From Gammaproteobacteria bacterium HGW-Gammaproteobacteria-4 (GTDB lineage: Bacteria > Pseudomonadota > Gammaproteobacteria > Xanthomonadales > Xanthomonadaceae): 48,012 bases of DNA. Positions within the stretch are counted from its first letter, which is position 1; the number at the start of each line of letters is the position of its first letter. Below the pieces are notes generated by a model. The model made no database searches, was not told where the DNA came from, and was given only the letters and a program-made list of their open reading frames with translations. Of the stretch, positions 35,429 through 43,575 are shown piece by piece. A program made the position numbers and the translations under genes. Location: NCBI GenBank assembly GCA_002839995.1, contig PGZC01000035.1, positions 1-48,012 on the forward strand. The letters are read 5' to 3'.

Positions 35429-36493
35429 TTATCGCACGTGCAACCATCCATGGATAGTCTCGGGAACCTCGCGCTGCGCCCGGCTTGAGACATAGATGCC
35501 GATATGGCCGCCGCGGAACGACAGTTCGGTGTAGTCGGCGGTGCCGACCAGATCGCGCAGCGGTCGCGATGCGCTGGGCGGCACCAGATGGTCGTGCTCG
35601 GCGAAGATGTTCAGTACCGGCATATCGATGTTGGCCAGGCTCAGCTCGCGCCCGCCGATTTCAACGCCGCCGTTGACGAAGCCATTGCCCTGATAGAACC
35701 ACTTGATGAACTCGCGAAAGGCCTCGCCCGCCTGATCGGGCGAGTCGAAGATCCAGCGCTCCATGCGCAGGAAGTTCTCCAGTTCGGTAACGTCGTCCAG
35801 GATATCGACCAAGCCTACATATTTCTGCTGCAACAAGCGGAACGGCTTCAGCGTGAGGTAGCAACTGTTCATCAGATCGGCCGGCACATTGCCCAACGCA
35901 TCGACGAACAGATCGACATCGATGCTGCGCGTCCAGTGCGCGAGCATGTTGTCGGGGGTATGAAAGTCGACCGGCGTGACCATGGTGATCAGGTTGCGGA
36001 TCTTTTCGCCATTCAGCGCCGCATAACACAACGAGAACGCGCCGCCCTGGCACACGCCGAGCAGATTGACCGCATCGAGGCCGTGGCTCGCGCGCAGATG
36101 CTCCACGGCGCCATCGAGAAAACCCAGAATGTAATCTTCGAGCGTCAGGTAACGATCGCTGAGATCGGGGTAGCCCCAGTCGAGAATGTAAACATCCTCG
36201 CCACGCGCAAGCAACCCCTTCACCAGCGAGCGGTCGTGTTGCAAATCCACCATGTATGGCCGATTGACCAACGCATAGCAGATCAGGATCGGCACTCTGG
36301 CGGTTGCCGCCTGCTCGCCCTGGTAGCGATACAACGTCACCTTGCCATCGCTCCACACCGGGTGTTTTGGCGTTACCCCGACTTGGGTGTCGCCCAACTG
36401 GCGCAACGTGCTCAGGCCGGCGCTGAGCTTGCGTTGCATGGTTTGCGCCTCGAATGCCAAGGCCTCGGGCGCGATGCGGATTGGGCCGGACAT
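35429..36493 (-). CDS. phaC: Class III poly(3-hydroxyalkanoate) synthase, PhaC subunit
   Basis: A 354-residue polymerase that joins (R)-3-hydroxybutyryl-CoA into PHB on cytoplasmic granules. The lipase-like box with Cys148 reads LLGVCQGGAFSLCY. Other family marks are VPILICYALVNRPYMVDL, VYILDWGYPDLSDRY, the catalytic Asp in NIFAEHDHLVPPSAS and the His in RGGHIGIYVS. The short length and the partner gene phaE, ending 2 bases upstream, mark it as class III rather than class I (about 590 residues). ATG 36493 gives MSGPIRIAPEAL, with AAGGGGA upstream; a frame open to 36964 continues antisense-like through phaE and is not used. Confidence 0.95.
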   Translation of the reverse strand: MSGPIRIAPEALAFEAQTMQRKLSAGLSTLRQLGDTQVGVTPKHPVWSDGKVTLYRYQGEQAATARVPILICYALVNRPYMVDLQHDRSLVKGLLARGEDVYILDWGYPDLSDRYLTLEDYILGFLDGAVEHLRASHGLDAVNLLGVCQGGAFSLCYAALNGEKIRNLITMVTPVDFHTPDNMLAHWTRSIDVDLFVDALGNVPADLMNSCYLTLKPFRLLQQKYVGLVDILDDVTELENFLRMERWIFDSPDQAGEAFREFIKWFYQGNGFVNGGVEIGGRELSLANIDMPVLNIFAEHDHLVPPSASRPLRDLVGTADYTELSFRGGHIGIYVSSRAQREVPETIHGWLHVR

Positions 36494-36495
36494 GT

Positions 36496-37527
36496 TCAGG
36501 TCCCCTTGCTGTGGCGCGCGGCGGTCGGAGTCGCGCGCGGCTTGCGCGGCTTGCCGGTGGTTTTCTTGGCGCTCGCTGGCGTCGCCTTTTTGGCCACCGC
36601 TGCCCTGCGCTTCGGTGCCGGGCTTGCCGCCTTGCTCGCTGCCCCGGAACGCGCCGCCTTCTGTCGTGCTCGGGCCGCAGCCGGCTTTTTGACCGGTTCG
36701 CGCGCAACCGGCGACACCATCGCCCCCTTGCCTGCCAACTCGGCCCGCAGGGCGCGCAAACTCCGCTCCAGCGCATGCACCTTGCGATGCGCGGCCGTCA
36801 CCTCGCTGCGCGTCGGCATCCCAAGTTCGCGGCATACGCGTTCGACTTCGTTCTGACTGGCTGCGCGCAGCCGCATCTGCGCATTGACCATCTCGCCATA
36901 CGCGACACCGAACTCGGGGCTCAACGCGGTTTCCGCGTAGGCTTCTTCGGCAGCGTCGATCCACAGATCATAAATCGCGCGCAGCGAACCAAGCTGACGA
37001 CCCGGCGCCTCGTGCTCCGCCAGCTTGCCCTCGAATCGCGCGAACGCCTGTTCCATTACCTTGCCCAGCAGCGCCTGATACCGGGATTGCGCCTGCTGGT
37101 TTTCGAGTTGCGCCTTGATCAATGCCTGCCAACGCTCTTGCTGCTCACGGCCCGGCCCGAATGCCGGGGCATCCAGCGCTGCCGACGCCTGCGTGCGGAA
37201 AGCGTCCAGCAGCGGCGCCGCAAACTGGCTCGAATCGAAATGTTTCATGCCCTGAGCGAACAGGCCGCCGAATGCATCGTTCGCGCCCGACCCCATCGCA
37301 CCGCGCCAGCGCTCGACGATTTCCGCAGCGGAGAAGCCTTCCGCGCCCAAGCCCGGCGCCAAGGCGCCCATGAACCGGGAAAACGCCTGGCTGGGTTCCG
37401 CAATCCGGCTCATCGCGTCTTCGACCCCCGGAGCTGCCTTGATCAGCGACTGCCACGCGGTCATCGCCTGGCTCCAGTCGTCGCTGAGCGCTCCCAGCCA
37501 GTTCAGCCCGTCCTGCGTTTGCGTCAT
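36496..37527 (-). CDS. phaE: PhaE subunit of PHA synthase with basic tail
   Basis: A 343-residue partner of PhaC. The central part has the PhaE pattern: RYQALLGKVMEQAFARFEGKL, SLRAIYDLWIDAAEEAYAETA, FGVAYGEMVNAQMRLR, ending in a helix RKVHALERSLRALRAEL. PhaE allosterically supports PhaC at the granule. The last 65-70 residues are unlike the core: rich in Lys, Ala, Pro and Arg (KKPAAARARQKAA, AKKATPASAKKTTGKPRKPR), resembling histone H1 or the PAKKA tails of PhaF and PhaM, which tie PHB granules to DNA. ATG 37527 follows GGAG at 7-8 bases. phaC starts 2 bases after the stop. Confidence 0.9.
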   Translation of the reverse strand: MTQTQDGLNWLGALSDDWSQAMTAWQSLIKAAPGVEDAMSRIAEPSQAFSRFMGALAPGLGAEGFSAAEIVERWRGAMGSGANDAFGGLFAQGMKHFDSSQFAAPLLDAFRTQASAALDAPAFGPGREQQERWQALIKAQLENQQAQSRYQALLGKVMEQAFARFEGKLAEHEAPGRQLGSLRAIYDLWIDAAEEAYAETALSPEFGVAYGEMVNAQMRLRAASQNEVERVCRELGMPTRSEVTAAHRKVHALERSLRALRAELAGKGAMVSPVAREPVKKPAAARARQKAARSGAASKAASPAPKRRAAVAKKATPASAKKTTGKPRKPRATPTAARHSKGT

Positions 37528-37931
37528 TACCAATCTCCGAATGGGATTCGGCAGCCGTCATGTGGCGACATGGCCGATACTCGCCCCGAAGCGGAATCCT
37601 AGCATTGTGGCTGATCAAGAGACACGCACGCGCGCCACAAGGATGGGCGCATCGGCGTAGGCCGGGTAGAGACGCGCAGCGGCGAAACCCGGAGGCAGAC
37701 GCCGAACGACTGAAATTGCGGGTTGCGCGCAGCGCGCGATCGCCGGGCTGCACGCTGCCCGGAGGCTCAGCAATGGCAAAGGGCTCATCCGCAGCGCAGC
37801 ATGACAAACCGTGAACCAGTCATTAAGGTCGGCGTTCCCATACGCCAGCGAAGGGAGAGGTCCTGGCGTTAGCAGCAAGGCAGTCGCATGCGGGATGGCC
37901 ATGCCCTGCCTGTCAATCTTGGAGAGTCCAC
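37528..37931. other. Intergenic region with repeat fragments
   Basis: About 400 bases between divergent phaE and the secreted-protein gene. It carries repeat fragments (aggatgggcgcatcggcgtag near 37640, in part; cgggtagagacgcg...gcgaaacccgg near 37662-37691) and GC-rich palindromic pieces, but no credible gene. The promoters of both neighbours must lie here; none could be named with confidence. Confidence 0.6.
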
Positions 37932-38717
37932 GTGCGTAGATTATTGCTGGGATTAACCCTGGCCGGCTGTGCTTTTGTCGCCCAGGCCGCCAGTTCCACA
38001 ACCGGTGTCGCTTTTGTACACGGCACCGGCAGTCAGACCGATGCGCTCAATGCGTACTGGAAAGCGGAGTTCGTCAATTCGGTGCGTCAGGGCCTGGTCA
38101 ATCAGGCCAATTTCGTCGTGATCAACTGCGATTTCAATCAGTACATGTGGGACAGCCGTGCGGCAGGCTGCCTGGCCGGTCAGCTCACCAATTTCATCAG
38201 CCCGACCTGGGATTCGCGCTACCCCAACATCATCAGCAAGACCCGCTGGGTCAACGCCCTGGCACCGTCATCGGGCGGCACGCCGCTCGCCGACGCGGTG
38301 ATGAACGGCAACGTTTTCGAAAGCGCGGTGGGTTGGCTGCTCGGCTTCAAGACCGATGCCGTGCGCCAGCAGCAGGTGAGCTGGATGGCTTTCTACAACG
38401 CCAACTGGCTGTTCGGTACCGCCGGCCGGCCAGCGACACCCAAGAAGTTTTATTCCGTGGTCGGCACCGATGTCGAGACGGCGGTGTGGGATTCGGACAG
38501 TTATTGCGGCGGCTACACCGAAAATCTCGGCCTCGAAGTCACCCAGTTCTGGCTCGACAGCTGCTCGGACGGCTTCCTCAACTGTTCCAGTCAATCGGCA
38601 GCAGGATCGGTCTGGTTCAACGACAAGTCGCGCATGGCCGGCGGCGAACCGCTGAGCCACAACCAGAGCCGCCGGGCCTGTTTTGGCCTCGACACCATCC
38701 TGCGTAATGACCTGTGA
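37932..38717 (+). CDS. Secreted alpha/beta-hydrolase-like protein, nucleophile elbow absent
   Basis: A 261-residue exported protein with signal peptide MRRLLLGLTLAGCAFVAQAA and, directly after it, GVAFVHGTGSQTDALNAYW, whose HGTG looks like the oxyanion motif of an alpha/beta hydrolase or PHB-depolymerase-like lipase. Later stretches NALAPSSGGTPLADAVMNG and a Cys-rich end (YCGGY, DSCSDGFLNCSS, RRACFG) suggest disulphides. No GxSxG or similar serine elbow exists anywhere; where it would be expected, LTNFI runs straight into SPTWDSRYPNI near 38194-38203. This may be an in-frame loss of some 25-30 codons or a fold that never had it. The GTG start at 37932 has ggagag upstream. The next gene begins 11 bases downstream, so the two form an operon. 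Confidence 0.65.
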   Translation: MRRLLLGLTLAGCAFVAQAASSTTGVAFVHGTGSQTDALNAYWKAEFVNSVRQGLVNQANFVVINCDFNQYMWDSRAAGCLAGQLTNFISPTWDSRYPNIISKTRWVNALAPSSGGTPLADAVMNGNVFESAVGWLLGFKTDAVRQQQVSWMAFYNANWLFGTAGRPATPKKFYSVVGTDVETAVWDSDSYCGGYTENLGLEVTQFWLDSCSDGFLNCSSQSAAGSVWFNDKSRMAGGEPLSHNQSRRACFGLDTILRNDL

Positions 38718-38728
38718 GGAACGCGAGC

Positions 38729-39985
38729 ATGCGTATCAAAAACATTCCAACCCTGCTGCTCGCGCTGGCCGCTGCGGGCACCGCTTTCGCGCAATCCGGC
38801 CACCGCTTGCCGGCAGCCACGGCCGACGACCTGGTTGCATCGCGTCTGATCGCAGCGCCCGACCCGGGCATCAATTCCGAGCGCGCAGCGGTGCAATTCG
38901 CCTGGAAATTGAACACGGGAGCCGCGCTGGAGTCGCCCGCGCCGTTCGTCGACGACAGCCGGCAATTCTGGACCAATGTCAGCGCCAAGCAGTTGCAGCG
39001 CGGCTATTCGATCGACACCACGGCGCCGGGTGCGGTGATCCGTATCAGCCCGCAGACCAACGACGATACAGCCGCGCTATCGCTCGCCGATCTGGAACTG
39101 TCGGTGGCCGGCAAATACGCGCCGGCCAGCCGCGCAGTGGAACGCGTGACCACCGGCGAGCAACTGCGTCAGGCCGGCGCCGACTTCAGCGAGGGCACCA
39201 TCGTGTTCCGGGTGCGGCCGGAGCTGGGCTCGGGTCAGGTCGCTCTGCGTGCAACCGGCGCTCGCGGAAACTATCTGGTGCATGTGTACGAACCGGACAG
39301 CCCGTATCGACTGCGCCTTGCCGCCGACCGCGACAACGCGGTTGCCGGTGGCCGGATCGCCATTTCGGCGCGGATGTATGACGGCGACACGGCAATCAAG
39401 GCCGGCAGCCTCGCCGGCCTGATCACGGCGCCGGACGGCACCACGGTCGATCTGCGTTTCGTCACCGCCGTCGATGGCAGCATCAGCGCGACGGCCGATT
39501 TGCCGGCCGACGCGTCCGCTCAGCCCGGCTTGTGGGAAGTGCACACGTTCGCCGCCACCAAAACCGGCAAGGCTCGCGTTCTGCGCGATGCGAAAACGGC
39601 GATCGCGGTCTCGGCGCCAACCGCCCGGTTCGCTGGCGATGTGCGCATGAGCGAGGACGAAGGCGTGCGCATTGCGCTGGCAGTCGAAACCGCAGCGGCA
39701 GGTCGCTATCAGGCAAGCGGCGTGCTCTACGGCAGCGACGCCCAGGGCCACTTGCAACCGATGGCAGCAGCACAGACCGCGGCGTGGATCGATTCGGGAA
39801 CCGGCGAACTGGCATTGCAGTTCGGCCCGGAAGTGCTGGATGCCAACCTGAAGGCGCCCTACGCCCTGCGCGATCTGCGCTTGTTCGATCAGACCCGTAT
39901 GGCACAGCTTGAGCGGCGGGGCGCCGGTATCGAAGCGCTGGGCGGCGATCAACCGCCGGCACCGGCAGGCAGCGCGGAATACTGA
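38729..39985 (+). CDS. Secreted protein, DUF4785-like
   Basis: A 418-residue exported protein: MRIKNIPTLLLALAAAGTAFAQ is a signal peptide with an AxA cleavage site. The mature part is mostly beta-strand-like with no cysteines evident, and contains PGAVIRISPQ, AGADFSEGTIVFRV and YLVHVYEPDSPYRL. It resembles the DUF4785 family of Xanthomonadales and Legionella, whose function is not known. The match is from memory and uncertain. ATG 38729 has GAGGA 8 bases upstream. It follows the hydrolase-like gene by 11 bases; both are secreted and probably act together outside the cell or in the periplasm. A hairpin follows at 40013. Confidence 0.6.
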   Translation: MRIKNIPTLLLALAAAGTAFAQSGHRLPAATADDLVASRLIAAPDPGINSERAAVQFAWKLNTGAALESPAPFVDDSRQFWTNVSAKQLQRGYSIDTTAPGAVIRISPQTNDDTAALSLADLELSVAGKYAPASRAVERVTTGEQLRQAGADFSEGTIVFRVRPELGSGQVALRATGARGNYLVHVYEPDSPYRLRLAADRDNAVAGGRIAISARMYDGDTAIKAGSLAGLITAPDGTTVDLRFVTAVDGSISATADLPADASAQPGLWEVHTFAATKTGKARVLRDAKTAIAVSAPTARFAGDVRMSEDEGVRIALAVETAAAGRYQASGVLYGSDAQGHLQPMAAAQTAAWIDSGTGELALQFGPEVLDANLKAPYALRDLRLFDQTRMAQLERRGAGIEALGGDQPPAPAGSAEY

Positions 39986-40012
39986 GGCATGGCCTGAGTT
40001 GCGAATATGAAA

Positions 40013-40042
40013 ACCCCGGCATCGCAATCGCGCTGCCGGGGT
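40013..40042 (+). terminator. Hairpin after secreted-protein operon
   Basis: Arms accccggca (40013-40021) and tgccggggt (40034-40042) with a 12-base loop lie 27 bases after the stop codon. Only a weak T-rich stretch (cgttgt) follows. Just beyond, 40051-40106 has three cccggg blocks of a dispersed repeat up to the end of the convergent TonB receptor gene. Confidence 0.55.
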
Positions 40043-40130
40043 CGTTGTAGCCCGGGTAGAGGCCGAAGGCCGAAACCCGGGGGTAGCGCACAGCGCGTAA
40101 CCCGGGAACGCGTTGCTCCGGTGCGTACCG

Positions 40131-42416
40131 TCAGAAGCGGGCGGTGAACTCGATTCCGTAGAACGCCGGCTCGTTGACGAAGCCGGTCAGGTTGTTGAAG
40201 TCGATACCGCCAACGACTTCCTTCTCGTTGAGGATATTGCGACCGAACACGGCGACCTCGTACTTGCCGTAATCCCAGTTGTAACCGGTGCGCAAACCGC
40301 CTTCGAGCAACGGCGCGCCGGTGAACTCGGGCGAGTTGTACAGGAAGAAGTTGACCTCGCTGCGATACGCCCAGTCGGTGTAGAAGAAGATCTCGGCGTC
40401 ATCGCCGATCGGGATGCTGTAGCGTGCGGTCATGTTGGTGACCCACTCCGGCGCCTGCGGCAGGCGATTGCCATCAAGTTTGGCCAACGTCACACCGTCA
40501 ACGACAATGGTCTCATTGGTCACGGTGCAACCCGATCCGCAAATCTGGGTGGTCAGGTTGCGATCATGGATTTCCGTGTCGTTGCGGCTGGCGCCGAAGG
40601 TGACCAGCAGGTTGTCGGTGATATAGGCCTCGAGATCGAACTCGAAGCCCTGACCGACCGTCTCGTCGGCATTGACCAGGCGGTTGAAGTTGGCGCCACC
40701 ACCGACCGCCGTGAGTTGCTGGTCGCTCATGTCGTAGTAGAACACCGTGAAGCTGGCGCGCAGGCGGTTGTCGAGCAGTTGTGTCTTGATGCCGGCCTCA
40801 TATGAAATCACCGACTCGGACTTCGCCTCTGAAATCGTGTCGCCGAACAACAAGCGGCCCTGAAGGCTCGGTGCGCGGTAGCCGCGTGCCACACGGCCGA
40901 AGTAGCTCACGTTTTCGCTGCTCGCCCAGACCAGGCTGGCATCCCAACTGACATCGGTGTCGTTGGGATTGGCGGTGATGATCCCCGTTGGCGGCGCGCC
41001 GAACGGCGAAACAGTGCGCTCAGCCGTGAAGTTCTTGTCGTCGCTGGTATAACGCACGCCCGCGCGCAGCTTGAGCTGCTCGGTGATGTCGTAATCGCCC
41101 GATGCGAACACCGCCCAGGCGTTGTTTTCCTGCGTTTGCCGCGCAAAACCGTTTTGCGGGCGACCGGGCGCGAAGGTGTCGAAATTGAAGCTGTCGACCG
41201 TGATGTCCTCGTAGAAGTAATACAGACCCGCCTGCCAGTCGAAACGGCCCCACTCGTTGGATTCCAGGCGAAACTCCTGGGTGATCTGCTCGTGGCTGGG
41301 CAGGCCGTCGGCCGACTCCGCCGGGAACGGGATGAAGCCCGGCCCGAAGTTGCCTGGACCGAGGAACGCCGCACCAAAACCACCGTCGATATCGCCGCGA
41401 CTGATGACTTCGGCATTCTCGTAGCCGGTAATGGAGTACAGGTTCATTCTACCGAGGTTCCAGCGCATCTTCAGATTGGCGCCGTAGGTGTCCAGTTCCT
41501 GGTCGTTGACACCGTCGATGGCCACTTTGCTGCGCTTGAAGTCGCCGACCAGATCGCCGATACCCGGGCGGATGATGTTGGCGCGGAACAAGCGCGCGGT
41601 GCCATCGAGATGGCGCAGATGGACATTGGCCAGCGCGTAGAAATCGTCGCTCGGCTCGAACAGCAACTGGGCGCGGACGGCGGTTTCATCGAAGCCCTCC
41701 AGCGCGTCGTTCTCACCGGTGAAGGTGTTGTCGACGTAGTCGTCGCGACGCTGATACAACGCCGACACGCGACCGGACACCACCGGCGTCAGCCCGCCAC
41801 TGAGCGCACCCTCGAAGTTGACCGCGTTGAAGCGACCGTAGGAAATCTGGCCGTAGCCCTCGGTTTCCTGGGTCGGTTTGGCCGAATCGAGCTTGACCAC
41901 GCCAGCCGGGGTGTTGCGACCGAACAAGGTGCCCTGCGGGCCGCGCAACACTTCGATCTGATCCAGATCGAACATCGGGAACCCCTTGAGGATCGGGTTT
42001 TCCTGCACGATGTCGTCATAGATCAACGACACCGGCTGCGAGGCGTTGAGATCGAAATCGGTGTTGCCGAGACCGCGGATGTAGAAGCGCGGAAACGCGC
42101 GGCCGAACGAGGATTCGATGTTCAAGCTGGGCACGCGGCTGGCCAGCACACGGATGTCGTCGCCACCCGAGCCGATGATATCGAGCTTTTCGCCGCTCAG
42201 TGCAGTAATCGAGATCGGCACGTCCTTGATGTTTTCACTGCGCCGCTGCGCGGTAACCGGCACGGAATCCAGTTGCACCGGGTTGCTGCTGGCTTGTTCT
42301 GAGTCGGCGTCGGCATCCTGCGCCTGTGCGGCGGTCGCCGGCAACGCGAGGGCGATGGCGCAAGCCAGCAGGCTGCGAGTCGCGCGCGCGGAACCCCGTT
42401 GAGAATGTTTGAACAT
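40131..42416 (-). CDS. TonB-dependent outer-membrane receptor
   Basis: A 761-residue outer-membrane transporter. Signal peptide to about residue 33 (SLLACAIALALPATAAQAQ), TonB-box-like LDSVPVTAQRR, plug domain with VPISITALSG, RFYIRGLGN, QIEVLRGPQGTLFGRNTPAG, and a 22-strand-type barrel ending in the expected aromatic (GIEFTARF). The substrate is unknown: no Fur-box-like sequence was seen upstream, and no siderophore, cobalamin or sugar gene adjoins it. The 519-base region upstream contains its promoter and the large inverted repeat at 42680-42798, but no gene. It is convergent with the secreted-protein operon. Confidence 0.95.
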   Translation of the reverse strand: MFKHSQRGSARATRSLLACAIALALPATAAQAQDADADSEQASSNPVQLDSVPVTAQRRSENIKDVPISITALSGEKLDIIGSGGDDIRVLASRVPSLNIESSFGRAFPRFYIRGLGNTDFDLNASQPVSLIYDDIVQENPILKGFPMFDLDQIEVLRGPQGTLFGRNTPAGVVKLDSAKPTQETEGYGQISYGRFNAVNFEGALSGGLTPVVSGRVSALYQRRDDYVDNTFTGENDALEGFDETAVRAQLLFEPSDDFYALANVHLRHLDGTARLFRANIIRPGIGDLVGDFKRSKVAIDGVNDQELDTYGANLKMRWNLGRMNLYSITGYENAEVISRGDIDGGFGAAFLGPGNFGPGFIPFPAESADGLPSHEQITQEFRLESNEWGRFDWQAGLYYFYEDITVDSFNFDTFAPGRPQNGFARQTQENNAWAVFASGDYDITEQLKLRAGVRYTSDDKNFTAERTVSPFGAPPTGIITANPNDTDVSWDASLVWASSENVSYFGRVARGYRAPSLQGRLLFGDTISEAKSESVISYEAGIKTQLLDNRLRASFTVFYYDMSDQQLTAVGGGANFNRLVNADETVGQGFEFDLEAYITDNLLVTFGASRNDTEIHDRNLTTQICGSGCTVTNETIVVDGVTLAKLDGNRLPQAPEWVTNMTARYSIPIGDDAEIFFYTDWAYRSEVNFFLYNSPEFTGAPLLEGGLRTGYNWDYGKYEVAVFGRNILNEKEVVGGIDFNNLTGFVNEPAFYGIEFTARF

Positions 42417-42679
42417 GTGTGAAACCCCCAGTAAATGGCCAGCCCATCACCACGATGGGTTTGCGGCCGCAAAGAAAGTATTTCCCCGCCGTGGCGGACC
42501 CCTGCCATCACCCAATGATCGGAAACCGTTCGTCCCACCGTACGGTGGCCGGATCGTTTCCCGGACACTGCCCACCCTGCAACATACACTCCCGTACAGC
42601 CTACCGCGTGCGCGCATCGCGGAAAAGTGGAAACGCGCAAATTGTCATAAAACCCTGATAAGGAAGCTCTGAACGACTT

Positions 42680-42798
42680 GTCATTGCGAGGAGCGAAGCG
42701 ACGTGGCAATCCAGGAATGTGCGAAAAAACAAGGCAATGGATTGCTTCCCGCCACGGCGTTCAGCCTCGCGACGAAAGGCTTGAGCGCTCGCAATGAC
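42680..42798. repeat. Nested inverted repeat of the gtcattgcgag family
   Basis: Outer arms gtcattgcgag (42680-42690) and ctcgcaatgac (42788-42798) and inner arms gcaatcca (42706-42713) and tggattgc (42738-42745) make a 119-base nested palindrome. The sequence gtcattgcgaggagcgaagc belongs to an intergenic repeat type that recurs in unrelated bacterial genomes. Confidence 0.85.
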
Positions 42799-42935
42799 GT
42801 CGGAAAGAACGTGTTCAGAGCATCCACAAGGCGCGAAAAGCCAAGGTTGGATCGATTTTCCCGTGCGCGTTCCGGTGGCCGCAACGCGGCAACAATGCCA
42901 TGCTGGCGTACCCGACCTATCGCTTTGGAACAGGT

Positions 42936-43415
42936 ATGGATGCCGCCTTGTACATCGTTGCCGCGCTGATGGTGCTGACCGGCCTTGCCGGCATCATCCT
43001 GCCCATCCTTCCCGGCGTCGTGCTGGTATTCGCCGGCATGCTGCTGGCGGCCTGGGTGGACGACTTCGCGGTGATCGGGCCGTGGACGGTAGGCATACTT
43101 GCCGGTCTCACCCTGCTCTCGCTGCTGGTTGACGTGCTGGCCAGTGTGGCGGGCGCGCAGCGCGTGAACGCCAGTCGCCAGGCTTTGCTCGGCGCACTGC
43201 TCGGCTCGATTGTCGGCCTGCTGTTCGGACTGCCCGGGCTGATCCTTGGCCCGTTCGTTGGCGCCCTGCTCGGCGAATACCTGCATGTGCGCGATCTGTC
43301 GCGCGCTTCACAAGTCGGTGTGGCGACCTGGGTCGGCTTGCTGATGGGCGCCGTGCTCAAGGCCGCGCTGGCGGTGGTGATGCTCGGCGTATTTGTTTTT
43401 GCGCTGGTGGTTTGA
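42936..43415 (+). CDS. DUF456 membrane protein
   Basis: A 159-residue, very hydrophobic protein with about 4-5 membrane segments and the DUF456 layout: LTGLAGIILPILPGVVLVFAG, the Ala/Leu-rich helix with DVLASVAGAQRVNASRQAL, and GLPGLILGPFVGALLGEYLH. The function of this family is unknown; glycine zippers in the middle suggest tight helix packing. ATG 42936 (MDAALYIVAAL) has GGA upstream; an earlier ATG at 42900 adds a non-conserved leader. A REP pair follows. Confidence 0.85.
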   Translation: MDAALYIVAALMVLTGLAGIILPILPGVVLVFAGMLLAAWVDDFAVIGPWTVGILAGLTLLSLLVDVLASVAGAQRVNASRQALLGALLGSIVGLLFGLPGLILGPFVGALLGEYLHVRDLSRASQVGVATWVGLLMGAVLKAALAVVMLGVFVFALVV

Positions 43416-43435
43416 GCGCGTCGCGGTCGTTTCTC

Positions 43436-43563
43436 CGCAACAACGCCTGCTGCGCAGGCTACGCCCTTACTTCGCCGCTACGCGGCTCGCTCGGTCGCCC
43501 ACAGGGTGGGCTCCTACAGTGGTGCGTTGACGCTTGTCTGCAGGAGCCCACCCTGTGGGCGAC
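43436..43563. repeat. Composite repeat plus inverted REP pair
   Basis: Contains the same lead-in as 21384-21412 (43436-43464), a reverse REP at 43494-43517 and a forward REP (GCAGGAG variant) at 43540-43563, in all a second copy of the composite layout seen after mccB. It lies between the ends of the convergent DUF456 and MBL genes. Confidence 0.8.
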
Positions 43564-43575
43564 CGCCAGATTCGC

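Noticed and set aside
35429-36964. A 511-codon reading of PhaC with a 157-residue N-terminal extension.
   Set aside because: The extension lies in another frame of phaE and has shadow-like composition; ATG 36493 gives the normal class III length.
40131-42416. TonB receptor as an iron-siderophore receptor.
   Set aside because: No Fur-box-like sequence was seen upstream and no siderophore gene adjoins it, so the substrate is left open.
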